In this document: positions 24,781 to 37,174 of the stretch, one piece after another | Layout: each line of letters begins with the position of its first letter | Numbering within the stretch: the stretch's first letter is position 1 | Origin: Turnera subulata | Taxonomy: Eukaryota; Streptophyta; Magnoliopsida; Malpighiales; Passifloraceae | DNA length: 64,000 nucleotides | Direction of reading: 5' to 3' | NCBI GenBank assembly: GCA_028386065.3 | Contig: JAKUCV010005716.1 | Location: forward strand, 127,708-191,707 | The notes under the pieces: generated by a model | Seen by the model: the letters and a program-made list of their open reading frames with translations, nothing else | What the model was told of the DNA's origin: nothing | Databases searched by the model: none | Translations under genes and position numbers: made by a program

Positions 24781-25014
24781 TAGAAGTTCTTTCACACTTC
24801 ATAGTGTCACTGCTTGACACTATTCCTTCGGATTTGCTTTTGATTGACCATGCAGTGCGCCCTGTGACTGCTTCATATAAACTTGCGGATAGGGCAACGA
24901 GGCCATGTAGGGTGTTGGCAACGTTACTGACTTGCTTACTGCTTCAGCCTTTTCTTCTAGTACCTTCCCACTTTGGAGTGTTACTGTCATGCATTTCTCT
25001 TTTAGAAGGTAAGA
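24781..25014. other. Junction of two retrotransposon remnants
   Basis: About 230 bases. Athila-like gag upstream sequence (minus) fades here and CRM-like pol (plus) begins at about 25020. No LTR end or target duplication was recognised at the join. Confidence 0.4.
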
Positions 25015-27053
25015 TATTTACATGGACTTTCTAGTTTCTATAGGAGGTTTGTGAAGGATTTTAGTACAGTTGTTGCACCTCTTAATGAGATTGTTAAAAA
25101 AGAGGTTGGATTTAAGTAGGGGAAGAAACAAATTTTGGCATTTAATGAGTTAAAGGATAGACTTTGTTCTGCTCCTATATTGAGATTGCCTGATTTCAAT
25201 TGCACTTTTGAGAATGAATGTGATGCTTTTGGAGTAGGTATTGGTGTTGTTTTATTGCAGAAAAAACAGCTTATTGCCTATTTTAGTGAGAAATTGAAGG
25301 GGGCACAACTCAATTACTCCACTTATGACAAGGAGTTGTATGCCTTGTTTAGGGCATTACAAACTTGGCAGCATTATTTCTGGAAAAGGAGTTTGTGATC
25401 CATACAGATCGTAAGAGTTTAAAGAACTTAAAGGGCCAAGTTAAGCTAGGTAAGCGCCATGCTAAACGGCTGGAATATATTGAGACTTTCCTTTATGTTG
25501 TTAAATACAAGCAAGGAAAAGAGAATCTCATAGCTGATGCTTTGTCTAGGAGGTATTCTTTGATTACATCTCTTACATCAAAATTGGTTAGATTTGAGCA
25601 TATTAAAGAGTTGTATTCTGTTGATGTCGATTTTGCTATGGTATTTGATGCTTGTGAACATGCTCCATTTAATAGGTTTTATCGCCATGAGGGTTACTTG
25701 ATGCTTGATAATAAGTTGTGTGTGCCTGTATGTTCTATGCATGAATTTCTTGTTAGGGAAGCATGATGGTGACTTGATGGGACACTTTGGTATTGCTAAA
25801 ACTTTAGACATCTTGCATGAGTATTTTTATTGGCCTAACATGAAGAAAGATGTGGAAAAAGTGCAGGTTTTATCCCATGTCGACAAGCCAAGAGTAAGGT
25901 GCAACCCCATAGGTTGTACACTCCTTTACCTATTCCTGATTATCCTTGGACTGATATATCTATGGATTTTATTATTGGATTGCCTAGGACTAGGAAAGGT
26001 AGGGATAGCATCTTTGTTATTGTGGATAGGTTTAGTAAGATGTCACACTTTATTTCTTGTCACAAAACTGATGATGCTGTGAATGTTGCTGATTTGTTCT
26101 TTAGGGATGTAGTTAGACTGCATAGCATTCCTAGGACAATCATTTCTGATAGAGATACAAAGTTTTTGTCTCACTTTTGGAGTGTGCTTTGGAGTAAATT
26201 AGGGACCAAGTTGTTATTTTCTACTACTTGTCACCCTCAAACTGAAGGCTAAACTGAAGTTGTGAACAGAACTTTAGGTACTCTGCTGCGAGCTATGATT
26301 GGTAAGAATCTGAAATTATGAGAAGAATGGTTACCTATGGTTGAATTTGCTTATAATAGGAGTATTCATTCTTCTACAGGATTCTGACCCTTTGAAATTG
26401 CTTATGGTTTTAATCCACTAACCCCTTTGGATTTACTACCTATTCCTTTGAAAGATGTTGTGAATATCGATGAGCAGCAAAGAGCCAAGTTTGTTAAAAC
26501 CATACATGAGAAGGCAAGGCAGCATATAGAGGCCAAAAATCTTAAGGTGGTGTAAAGGGCCAATAGAGGGCGCAAAGTTGTTCACTTTGAGCCTGGAGAT
26601 TGGATTTGGGTACAATTTAGGAAGGAGAGATTCCCCATGCAAAAAGAAAAATCCAAGTTGGATGCAAGAGAGAATGGACCTTTTCAAGTTTTGGAACGCA
26701 TTAGTGACAATGCTTACAAGATTGATCTGCCTAGTGAGTGTGGTGTAAGTGCTACATTCAATTGTATCTGATCTTTCTCCTTTTGACATTGTAGGTTCAG
26801 ATTCGAGAACGAATCCTTTTGAGGAGGGAGGGAATGATACACTCAAGCAGGCTTCAAGCACCAATGGAGGTGATGCTGGCGCCATGGTGCTTCCACAAGG
26901 TCCAATCACGAGAGTTAGGTCAAGAATGATTAAGAATCAACTCTTACAACATGTCCAATCTATGATGATTCAAGAGTTGCAAGAAAATGCCATGATCAAG
27001 CTTGGAGAAGAGCTAAAAGAGAAGGCCATCAATTTGCTGTCAATTAAGGAGTA
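25015..27053 (+). pseudogene. CRM-like chromovirus pol 3' half, decayed
   Basis: The 5' part of the element is missing. It begins in the reverse-transcriptase thumb (FYRRFVKDFSTVVAPLNEIV, about 25030). Then come RNase H (25135-25560; [14 protein letters not shown] and LIADALSRR in a second frame after a shift near 25385) and the integrase N-terminal zinc region with a deletion (GHFGIAKTLDILHEYFYW, about 25780). The integrase core follows: [20 protein letters not shown] from about 25950, then [14 protein letters not shown], then CHPQTEG with a stop. The C-terminal region has FEPGDWIWVQFRKERFP and FQVLERISDNAYKIDLPSE. It ends with NPFEEGGND and a short tail closing at 27053. The C-terminal features point to the CRM (centromeric) chromovirus clade; Reina is the alternative. 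Confidence 0.75.
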
Positions 27054-27720
27054 ATTGACCCAAGAGCAGTGTATGGGGCCCAGTCGACCTCAGCCCAAAC
27101 AACATAGGCCATATCGACATATCTTCTGTGTTTTATTATAGTGATGTCGATTTTATATTAAGCAATTATATAAAATTCGGCTAAACTAATTTTATTATTA
27201 TTATGTTGGGTCAAGTCCATTATTAATTAGGTTGATTAATGTGGGTCTAAGTTATTTGGATTTTTATTGCAAAGGTTTTAATTAGTGTTCAACACATATG
27301 GACTCAATTAACTCCTAGTCCATTTAGTAGTAAGTAGGGCGGCAACTAGAGCAAGAAAAAATCCAATTTGTCTAGGTTTAGTACATGTTGCCGACTTGGG
27401 GTTTATTAGAGTAGTATAAATAGTTTCTTTTATTTGTTATTTTAAACACCATTGATTATTGATAATAAAAGTTTCTCTTTGAGAGTTCTTCAAGTTTGGG
27501 TGATTCAAACAACCCTTGAGTGCTGATTCTCTTTTTTCCTTGAGTGTTGATTCTCTTGGTTTATATTAGGGATTTAAATTTACTTATCAGGTTTATTTAA
27601 TCTGTGGCATGATTCTATTTCCTTAGTACTAATCTCCATTATTCTTGCTTATTAGGGTTTCAAAGTTGGTGCCATCTATCTATGTTCTTGAAGCTTTCTT
27701 GTTTCTTTTCTTTTTTAATG
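27054..27720 (+). repeat. 3' noncoding and LTR-like sequence of the CRM-like element
   Basis: No gene. The stretch 'gtataaatag' (about 27413) followed by 'aataaaagtttctctttgag' and 'gagttcttcaag' (about 27465-27495) looks like the TATA, R and U5 part of a CRM-type LTR. Exact LTR ends were not recognised. Confidence 0.45.
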
Positions 27721-28379
27721 GAGGAGGAACAAGGGGTGGAGATTGCATTAGTTTGATTGAGATTGAAAGGTCGGGACTACAACCTGATCTGTGCGAATTC
27801 TAGTGCTGATTCTAGGATTTCTGCCGTATCAGAGAGCTGAGCTGTTGATTAGGTTTTAGATTTGAACATCATAGATTGATTAGAAGACTAAAGAAGCGAA
27901 AGCTGATAGTTATTCTTAAGGTTGATAAATTGTCTATGCTTAATGAATTTAGTTACAAACTGTACTAGTGAGAACTAGGTAGTTATGGACTGAATAATTG
28001 ATTCGACATGCGAGAGCTAAGAGTTAATAATTTAAGACAATTAGCCTACAATAATCAATAGACATCCAAGATCATAACCAGATATATTATTTGCATAAGT
28101 AGTGATTGTGTGAACCCCGAACTCCTAGGTTGTTTTTATTATTGCTTTACTTGACATCAATTATCCTTTGCCGATTTTACTTTTTATTTTTTTACTATTT
28201 TTTAATTTCGATTTTAGTTTATCAACTTTCATCAGTAATCATCCTTCTTAAATAATCACAAGTTGTTATTGACGTAGTACTTAACCTGTTCTCTGTGGGA
28301 ATGACCTTGAATGCTATAACAGACACTGTGCATTTGCAGGTTAATAGTAGTGTTTAGTGTGGGTTAAAAATGCTATCAG
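27721..28379 (+). repeat. Athila-like LTR right part, plus orientation
   Basis: No gene. The last about 120 bases resemble the ends of Athila-type LTRs ('cctgttctctgtgggaatgacc', 'gtgcatttgcagg', ending ATGCTATCA at 28379). Its left end is not recognisable. After 28379 a Sirevirus-like region starts without a primer-binding site, so this is a truncated or solo LTR. Confidence 0.45.
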
Positions 28380-29552
28380 TTCCTCAAAAGAAGCCTCCCT
28401 CCAGATCGAAGAAGCTTTTGACATCTGCAATGCCAAAACGGAATCTTCGCGACAGTACCCAAGCACAACGATTGAGAGCTCCTGTGTCTAGGAAGAGAAA
28501 AAAAGATGGTTTTTGATGTCCCTGAGTCAGGTAATGATGATGATGATGATCATCACCAGATGCCTGATGTTATGCATGAAGATGCATCAGGAGAAACACC
28601 ATCTTTTGAGGACAACACCGTTGGGAAAACACATGTCCAACCTGAAGAGGAAGATGATGTTGAAGCCACAGTTCAATACATCAGCAAGACTAGGAAGTTG
28701 TCAAGATCTTGAAAAAAGGCAGAACAGGTCATTGGGGATGTCAAGGATGCTACAGGGATTGTGGGTCGCATTTTCAAATTTCTCAAGTCGTTTAGTGTTC
28801 ATTTTGATGACTTGACTGGATCTGGAATAGAGGAACTCCTGGAACGTGCACAACTCACCACTTTAGCCACTCTTTAGGTACCAGCTTGTGAAACCCTTGT
28901 CCAAGTACTATAACACTACATCAGATATTCCAGTTCATATCCCTAACACACCAAGTGTTTCAGAGCAGAGAAAAAATCTTTTTGGCAATCCACTAAGAAG
29001 GCTGACGATCATGACCTATCGGCTGAGCATAGAATTCTTCTCTACTTCATCACCGGAGTCCTAACTCCACGCAATGGCCACCAAACCTTACTCAAGACCT
29101 ATGTCATGTGGCTTATGGGGTGTTTGTTGTCGAATAGTCTAGTGGATTATAACTCCACCATCTGCCATCATCTCCTGCTCAGTTTCTCTCGGTCTTATGG
29201 AAACCTCATCACCCTAATTGCTCAACATTTTGAGCTGATTCCTACTAATACGCATCATCCTGTTCTTGATGAGTCCATTTGCACCACTACACTCATGAAG
29301 ATGAAGATCAAGAAGAATAGGTATGGGGCCTTCTAGGTCACCCAGCCTAGCAATTCTAAGGATGCCCGCATTGAGGCTCTTACTGAGGAGATAAAGGATG
29401 TGAAGGAAGAGCTGCTAGAACTTAAGTGTATGATGAACAAGCTTATGTAGATGGGTAAAGCACAATTGGATTTGTTGATTGCTGAGCATGGGGAGTTTAC
29501 TGATGATGATGAGTCCTCTGATTTCTGGTCGGGCCAAAAATCTGCTAGTGTC
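28380..29552 (+). pseudogene. Sirevirus-like env-like ORF remnant, left part
   Basis: Broken plus-strand frames encode a basic Ser/Lys/Arg-rich start (around 28400-28510) and an acidic segment (28506-28712). Next is a helical region with HRILLYFITGVLTPRNGHQT followed by LLKTYVMWLMGCLL (about 29020-29330), and a coiled-coil-like tail (EALTEEIKDVKEELLELKCM, about 29370). The middle segment resembles the 'putative plant transposon protein' or env-like ORF that sits between pol and the 3' LTR in Sireviruses. The frame is cut at 29553 by the Tat-type element; the continuation is at 38814. Function of such proteins is unknown. Confidence 0.5.
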
Positions 29553-31185
29553 TATGAGAACCCGATCCAAAATCACTTGGGCCTCCTCACCAATTCCTTT
29601 ACACCTACCTCTTGACCGTCATCCAACATCTTTGGAGTAGCCACTAGAATTTTATTGTAAGGGAAAATTTGGGAAAAACCTTTTCATGACTCCATTTAGG
29701 CAACCGATTAACGAACTAAAGATGCTGGACTCCGGGGTTTCTCAAGGATGGGAAGGTGTTAGACACCCATCCATATTGGGACAGAACTTTGTGTAATTGA
29801 AGAACATATGTATGGCTTGTGAAAGTGTGCACACAGTGTGGAAACAAATCACACAAATAACAAAATGAAATTGAAACAAAAAGGGAAAATAAAATAATTG
29901 GGCTTGAGTCTCCACCACTAGAGACCACCTACGTACCTCGGCGACCGGGTTCAAAGCCCACGTAGTTCTTGTGTCAACATCACAGCAATCACATCATCAA
30001 AAGCATCAGTAAATCATCAAGAAAATGATAAAATCAAAGGGTTTAGGAATACCTCTTGTAGCCCTCCTCTAGCCCCTTGGGTTGGGTTGTTTTCTCCACC
30101 CAGCTCCTTTCTGCTTCTAAACTTAATCTTTAACCGCCTCTTACTCTACCCTTGTTGGATTATTGTTGATGCTTCCCACAAAATTTCACCAGAGTTTCTG
30201 CTTATAAGAAGATTTCTAGGCTTGGAAAAGTAGAGTTTCTCCAAGCAACAAAGCTTATGGGGAGTATGTGTAAAATGAGTGATTGATCCTTTGAAATGTG
30301 AGTGGAAGGTCCTATTTATAGTGTTCTGGGAAGTGTAAAGACATGGACCTGCTTAATGACCAAGGTCTCAGCCAAAAATCGGGGCTAAAACCAAGTAGAA
30401 TCAAATTAGGGGAGAAAATCGGGGAAAATCGGGTAATCTGGGTACCAAGACCACCAAAGCCGGCGGTCATGGGCTGGATGGCCGCCATGGCTGGGGGTCA
30501 TGGGCTAGATGACTGCCAGGCCCGGTGGTCATCCCGCCATGGCCGCCCGGCACCCTGCGTTTCCCCCATTTTTTCCTCTTTTTGCTCTCGATTTCCCCTA
30601 ATTCCTCCCCGATTCGATTCCACTGCGTAATTAACCCCTAATCAACCCAGAATCACCTCTTTTCATGATTAGTACTCCCCTCAATCATCTCCTAATTGAT
30701 TGATTACACATTAAGTCTCCATTTTATGCCCAAATCATACCAAAAACACATTTACCATTAAGGGATGATTTGACTCTGATTTTCCACAAAAAGCAGAGCT
30801 AAAATGAGTCTGCAAGTAATGTGTTTATGGCTACTCAACTCTAGAAAGTCCATAATTTATTAATTTAGGGTTTCAAATTCATCCCTAACCCAAAAATAAA
30901 TCATCTCATTATAATCGGGTTAAAATAAACAAGAAAGTCCAAATAAATAAAATAGGATGATATTTTACTAAATTGGAATTTAGTATATTTTTATCCTAAG
31001 ATTAAATCATCTCATTAATCCAAAGGTTGAAACATATAAACCCAATTCATAAAATATACATTCCACTAAAATAAATTCTAAGTGTGCCTTAGCCAAAGAC
31101 CAAATCATCTCATTAATCATGTTGTTTGAGCGTACCTAAAATCTAAATTAGAGGAATATTCATGGGTCAAATTTGGGTGTTCACA
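29553..31185 (-). repeat. 3' LTR of the Tat/Ogre-type element (1633 bp)
   Basis: It is a direct copy of 37175-38808. It runs from TATGAGAACC (the TG mutated to TA) to GGTGTTCACA in plus orientation, so the ends form an inverted repeat with TGTGAACACC. It contains no gene. Confidence 0.92.
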
Positions 31186-31700
31186 AATGACCCTCGTTGT
31201 TGAGTCCTTAGGGTAGTTTGGATCACATGCCCCTAGGTTGTATATGTCTCATGTCTTTCGCATTCCCGGGTTCCCTGGTGGGTTTGATGGAGGTCAGGTG
31301 TGTCTTGCCCCTAGCATCATCTAGTCATGGCTCTAGAAAGGGAGGTCTAGTATGCCCCTGGTCTGGTTTCTCAAGATGGGGCATGATGCCCCCCATTATT
31401 ACTTAATCAAAGTTTTGAAGAGGAGGTTTAGTGCGCCCCGGGTTCGTGGTTATCCCGGATGTCCCAACCTACATAAATTTTCCAAGAGTGTCAAGTAGAA
31501 GGGCTGGTCGTGCCCCTACAAATCAATCAAGATGGGGTAATGTGCCTCTAATATTCATCAAACTCAACAAATCATACATGCATGGCATCATTTGCAGAGA
31601 AAACATTTATTATTACAAACTCAAGTATAAGGTCAATAGGTGCCCTCTTTATCTCAGTAAAAGGTTTGATCTTAAATAACAAATGTATTCCCCCGTTTTC
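31186..31700 (-). repeat. Degenerate tandem-like repeats next to the 3' LTR
   Basis: Loosely repeated phrases built on GGGGCATGATGCCCC (exact at 31378-31392), TATGCCCC, GTGCGCCCC and TCAAGATGGGG recur about every 60-110 bases. This is the hypervariable region between coding sequence and 3' LTR in which Tat/Ogre elements often carry tandem repeats. The polypurine tract should be at 31186-31200 (minus-strand AACGAGGGTCATT). Confidence 0.5.
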
Positions 31701-32053
31701 TCCCTTTTTCTTCTTATTCTTTTTTTCCCTCCCCGTTCTCTCTCTCCTCTAGTTTTTCTGAATTTTTCGAAATTTTACCAGGAGGCATTTGGTGTCGGCC
31801 TGGCAGCCATGGGAGCTGATGACCACCACCACCCAGGGGTCTTGGGTGGATGACCGCCAGGCGTGGCGGTCTTCAAGCCATGACCGCCGGGGCTAGCAGT
31901 TATAGCCCCCTGGATGTTCCCTTTCTTGTTTCGGACTTGGGCTTTAGGGTTTTCACGAATTCCACCGCCCCAGAGCACTATAAATAAACCCCTTGAGTAC
32001 CTATAGACCCCCATAACTCACAAAAATATATCCCAAATACATCTAGGGCAATC

Positions 32054-32637
32054 ATGAGTCAGAATTACCATGCAGAGGTGCTTCGGTGGATGGCGAGTGT
32101 TCTCCCCTTGTGTCGTATAGACTTCGCGATGCTAGGGTTATCCAGATTATTCAAGCTTCTTAGTGTGGTTATAAATCAAAGTCTGATTCGTGCAGCTGCC
32201 AAATTTTGGGACAAGAGTCGCCGTGTATTCCGCTTTGGGTAAGGCATGATAGAGCTGTGTCCCACTGTTGATGAATTCAATGCCTTCTTGAATGCCAAAT
32301 TCATAAAGGGTGTTGCCATGGTTTCATTTGAAGACGTTGTCTTAAAAGAGATTAGTAAATTCCTCTTTCTAGCTGAAGGTCAAATTGGCTTTTTCATGGA
32401 TCAAAAGAATCATCTGGAGCTATCGAAGGTCATTGATCAATACTTCCTAGGCGGCTTAGAACAAGATCCAAAGGAGGAAGACCTTGGCTGGAGGAAGAAA
32501 CGCAATCATGCTCTTGCCCTTATGATGACACGCAAATTTCTAATGGTAGGATCCCCTGGTGTTTGCCTTCTTCGAATTGGTGCGTTGGTGGTTAGACTTT
32601 TTGATGAAAAGAATCTTGTTCATATTAGGTGAAACTN

Positions 32638-32715
<78 letters not shown>

Positions 32716-33342
32716 ATTGTCAATTTCATTGTGTTGACCCTTTCTCCTTTTGCAGATGTGGCTATGCGAACACCTTACATTGATTGAGCGCCCTCGAGCT
32801 GATCCCACAAACTATATTCATCGTGGTTATTCTGTCTCTTTCAACACTATCTGAGATTGGTCATCTACATGAAGGACCTCAAAGCTGAACAGAACACTTG
32901 GTTTTGTTAGTGGCTTCGGATGCAAGAGGTGGTCATCCGTACCCTGTGCAATGATTGGGTCAGACTCCCTGGTGTAGAAAGATCTACATATTATCCTCCG
33001 AATAGGATTTTAAGACAGTTTGGCTTGGAGCAGACAGTTCTCTCCGATATTCCCGTTTCGGTTACAGGGCTTATGAAGGCTGCGGCCTTGGAGGCTGTAA
33101 AGGGAGGCTGGACATTGCCTTTGAGAGAAAGCATTGGTGGCCCATTGAAGGTAGAGCCTTCCAAGTCATACCTAGAGTGTTTGAAAAAGGATGTGGCCAA
33201 ATCTGAAGGGTCTTTAATTCTTGCCAGAGAGACATTTTTAGAGGGGCTTGCACCTCCTGGGTTTGAATCTTCTGAGCACTTTACCAAAAAGACCAAAGGT
33301 GGGGATGTCGACACGAGTCCTAAGAGGCAGAAGAAGAATTGA
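32054..33342 (+). pseudogene. Antisense accessory ORF of the Tat element, plant-mobile-domain-like
   Basis: Read on the plus strand, opposite to gag. The first part (32054-32632) is one frame with a single stop at 32240-32242. It contains AKFWDKSRRVFRFG followed by CPTVDEFNAFL, the hallmark of the plant mobile domain (PMD) family ('FWD....VFRFG..E..PT.EEF'). A GT donor-like AGGTGAAAC stands at 32626-32634 and a TTTTGCAG acceptor at 32749-32756, with the poly-C/N stretch between them, so an intron is possible. After it come WLCEHLTLIERPR (32757 onward), one or more frame breaks, and an open 140-codon end (32920-33342). That end carries STYYPPNRILRQFGLEQTVL, again typical (' Y.P.RV.RQFG..Q '). 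Antisense ORFs of this kind are known from Tat-lineage elements; their role is unknown. Confidence 0.65.
32637..32714. other. N plus 77-base poly-C run
   Basis: One ambiguous base followed by 77 consecutive C. Homopolymers of this length and type are hardly ever real. With the adjoining N it suggests a sequencing or gap-filling artefact inside the possible intron of the antisense ORF. Confidence 0.85.
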
Positions 33343-34167
33343 ATCTCGTCTTGAACAACTATCCCTTTACATTCATAATGTATGGGAATAAATGAGTGAA
33401 CAAACTCCCATTCTCTTTTTGTTAATCTTTAGACTATTAATAATAAGAGTGGAACCGGACCCGAGTTGGAGCTTCCTACGTATTCATGGCTCATTTTCTT
33501 TTTTTTTCTCTCTCTCTCTCTTCTTTTTCTTTTCCCCTTTTTTTCTTTTTTTTTCTTTTTTCCTTTTTTCAAAAGCTCATGAAATCAGGCTCACGTAGTT
33601 CTTTTTGTGTCGTCTTGTCTTGTGTTTCTTAACCCCAAAAAACTCCTCCTCTTTTGGTGATTAGGCACCATGCATTACAGAGCCCAAAGTCTTTACTGGA
33701 TAGTCTCTTATGGTCCCGCCCACTGGATATCCTCTAGAACTCTTTTGGTTGCATGGTCCTTCGGAATTTTGATGCTCTTACTAGGTTGAGTCTTGATGCT
33801 CTATTGCTTTTGGAGTTTTTGGAGACCAGTGTTGATATTATTATCCCTCTTATTAGTATTAGTCCTCAAATTGATTATTATAGATTTTAAGGAGTTTGTT
33901 GAACACATCATATCCACATATATTATGCATGCATAGGAATATTGCCAAGACGATCACCAATATAGAAGAAAAGAGTGCCTTTATTTATTAAAAGAAAAAC
34001 AATAAAATAACAACTTGCCCCCATCAACCCCCCTTTTTTTTCTTGAACTTTGACTTAGGCACCCGACATAGACTATCGCATGGGCCTTTAAGCAATCCCC
34101 ATTTCTTCAAAGAGGCTCCTACAGCCAAAATCTTCTTCCTCTTCATTCCCAATCTCTTCCCCTTCTT
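33343..34167. other. Noncoding stretch of the Tat element
   Basis: No gene. A pyrimidine-rich tract lies at about 33489-33570. Reverse transcriptase, RNase H and integrase should lie here between protease and the antisense ORF in a complete element; no trace of their motifs was found on either strand. Confidence 0.6.
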
Positions 34168-35066
34168 CTATCTCCTTCTCCTCTTCTGGACAACAGTCAA
34201 AGAACAGCTCGAACCCTGGCTTTCTGGTCTATGTGATGCTTCACACCCATGGTTCTGGGAACCACAGAAAGGAAAGTCTTCTCCCTCTTTTATGAAGTAA
34301 CCATTCAATGTCTTGAAATAGGGAGCCAAGACAAAGTCCCATTCTTGCTTCTTCTTTCGAGCCAATGCCCTTGCACGGTCCTTTTCCTTTTGCCTTTCCA
34401 TTTCTATTATTGTCGGGATATATCCCAAGCCAAAGGGTGGTTTAGCGGTATAAACTCGAGGAACTTCTAATATCCCTTGCTGCTTCTTCCCCAGCCCCAT
34501 GATTGGAAAGTATCTCATTTTCTCCATGATACCTATGCCCGCCACATTGCCGAAAGGGTCATAATAAGGAGGTTCGCGGATAGGCTTATCCATTGTGATG
34601 GAACTGACGGACTCAAACACGAATCCTGACAAAGACACTTCCTCATTCCCTTCAATCCCGAATACCGGCATGATGTTCTTCTCGATCGTTTCCCTTTTGA
34701 CTGTGACCACCCCTCTTTGATAAGGAAATCGTAGCATCTGATGTAGAGTGGACGCCATGGCTCGAGCTTGGTGCAACCAAGGTCTCCCAAGAAGTAAGTT
34801 GAAACTAGATGTGATGTCAAGCACTTGGAATTCTATCAGAAAAGGGGCAGGCCCAATGATCACTCTAACTTTATCATCCCCAAGACTTTCCTCCAGGCAT
34901 TGTCATATGCTCTAACCAAAATTCAAGAGGGCAAGAATTCTGTAGCCCTAAATCCCAATAAGCTTGCAATATTTAGGGGGCATAAATTCAAGGCCGACAC
35001 ATTGTCTATCAGTACCAAGGGTACTTGGTTGTCTTTGACTTGAATAGTTATGCATAATGCCTCAAC
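34168..35066 (-). pseudogene. Tat/Ogre-type protease region, inactivated
   Basis: The frame from 35066 contains VLIDNVSALNLCPL (about 35000), where Tat/Ogre proteases have 'VLIDNGSALNVCP': the active-site glycine is replaced by valine. After a stop and a shift near 34870 an open 231-codon frame (34863-34168) gives FQVLDITSSFNLLLGRPWLH followed by QARAMASTLHQ. These are the usual ' YNLLLGRPW.H.A.A.PSTLHQ ' phrases. It continues with the linker toward reverse transcriptase (GLGYIPTIIEMERQKEKD) and breaks off where pol should start. Confidence 0.8.
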
Positions 35067-36632
35067 TTAAGCGCCTTTGGTCGAGCGTAGATCCTTATCA
35101 GAGAAAAAGATTTGATTGTCAGTTTCCATGGAAGCTATCATATTGGCCAATGTTTTTGGGGCAGTGTCAATGGGAACATGGGCTTTGTTTAAGATTTGGA
35201 AGGCCTTCTCCCGATGTGGGCGAGAATACATCAAAAAACCCCAAATTGAGATGTTGGCCTGAGTCTTCTTAAATTGTTTCACCACCATATCCTCCTCGGG
35301 ATCCGCTGTTTCCTCAAGTTCGTCTAAACGAAGAGGAGCCCTCCTCACTACTCTTCCTGACCTAGTAATAACATCGACTTCCTCATCTGACTCTACATAT
35401 TCGCTCAGATCAAGCACAAAACATTCCTGCTCAGGTTCAAAATCTACCTCCATCATATCAATCTCCTCATGTAGGGGTAGCGGATTTGATTTAGTGTTGG
35501 GTTTCTTAGGCAGAATTATCTCATTTTTCTCTATCAAATCTTGGATCTCGTGGTGAAGTCGGGCATAATTATCAGTGGTGTGCTCAGCCATCTGATGAAA
35601 TTTGCAGAATTTACTAGAGTTCCCTCTAAGAGGCAAATCGGACCTTGGCTCCAAAGACTGCAGTAGGTTCTTCTCCATATATTTTGTGAGCATCTTTCTC
35701 AAGGACATAGGGAGAAGGGTGAACTCCCTTGGTTTTGAGCCAATCTATAATGGTGCCTTGATGACGACGTGATTCACCTCAGTGGACCTCTTCCCTTGAG
35801 TCACATTGAAGCTCCTCTTGGATATTAAGGCATCCATGGAAACCTTGATCTTCCCCGAACTAGTAGCATCCTCCAATTGTATGCCTGCCCCAATAAGTGC
35901 CTTTAAATTGGCATAATTATTACCAACCAGGCAATCGTAATAAACCGACTGGAGATTCTTGATTACCATTTGCACTTGATCCTCTTCAGTGGGTCTATTC
36001 ACCATCAAAGACGCCTTGTCGCGCCACCTTGAAATGTAAGCAGAAAACGTTTCTTAGGCTTCTTGTTTGGTTGTCTTGACATCCCTTTTGGTTACATCCA
36101 CCTTAGTATTGTAGTTGTATTGCTTCAAGAACTCTTTGCAGATGTCATCCCATTTGCTCACCTTGCTCTCATCCAAGGTCATGAACCATCTCAGGGCTGC
36201 TCTCGATAAAGTCCTTTGAAACAACTGGGTCATCAGTTCAGGACAGATCCCCATAGGCTGCAACATTCTCACATAAATTTTCAAACGGGTCGCAGGGCAA
36301 CCCATTCCATTGAACTTCTCGATCTCTGGTATCTTGAACTTTTCAGGCAAGCAGTCTTCGAGGAACAAAGATAGGCGATCTAAATTCCAGTCATCCTCTT
36401 TTCTCTTCATGGCCCTCAATAATTCTTCTATCCTTCTCAGCCGCTCCCCATCCCACTTGGGCTCTTGCGCCACTGAATCATCATCCCGGATTATGACCAC
36501 ATCATTCTCAGCACCTGGTTTCGAGACCTGCCCCCCATCACTCCCAGAGGGCACCATTTTCCTTTTTCCCACAGCCAATAATGCATCCCTAATACGCGGA
36601 TCTTTCAACAAGTCCAAAGACTCCTCAGCCAC
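35067..36632 (-). pseudogene. Tat/Ogre-type gag, two nonsense mutations
   Basis: A single minus-strand frame runs from the ATG at 36632 to 35067, interrupted only by a TAA at 36054-36056 and a TAG at 35745-35747. Residues in order: an acidic start, then the gag core with KFKIPEIEKFNGMGCPATRL followed by KIYVRMLQPMG and AALRWFMTLDESKVSKWDDI. A zinc-knuckle-like CKFHQMAEHTTDNYARLH has lost part of its ligands, and VDVITRSGRVVRRAP precedes the protease. The family forms virus-like particles that package element RNA. With both stops it cannot make full gag. Confidence 0.85.
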
Positions 36633-37156
36633 ATTTGTCTTTGCATCATTTTCCTCGCTCTTCTTCCCCTAATGTGTGGATTGCAGGTGTCAAGGTTCTT
36701 GGTACTCAGGAGGCTCCTTAACACACATTTTTTGTTGGTTTCTCTTGGGTATGTAGAAATAAAAGAGGGCACTCTATTTACACGTACTTGAATTCACAAC
36801 AATAATCACCCAATTGCACGTACCACTTATAGAATCACTATGCATGACATGCTCAGGGTTTGCAGCTGGTTGGGGGCTAAAGATTTCTGCTAGGGAATAG
36901 GTTGACCTACTCACATGTGATAATGGATATCGCATGAGGTCCAAGGCCCATTAATCCCCATCACTATTAAGCATCGAGAAACGGGTTCAGTCAAACCACT
37001 ATTACTTAAGAAAAGCATGTAGCGGATTTGGATTCCCTCGCCCTCTTACAGTAGAGGCTTCACATCAATTGTCATGAATGCAAGGCACTTATGATGACAC
37101 GTAGAAAGGCATACAAAATTCAACGATTGCACAAAGTTTCTTAAACCCTCAGAATC

Positions 37157-37174
37157 TCTAGTGGAGTCGCCAGC
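37157..37174 (-). promoter_or_regulatory. Primer-binding site of the Tat/Ogre-type element
   Basis: The minus strand immediately after the 5' LTR reads GCTGGCGACTCCACTAGA. It is close to TGGCGACTCCACTGGGGA, the Arg-tRNA-complementary primer site known from Ogre elements. Confidence 0.75.

Noticed and set aside
25705..26082. Membrane-protein-like end of a 125-codon frame
   Set aside because: Only its first part is the integrase zinc region; the hydrophobic rest is the wrong frame of the integrase core.
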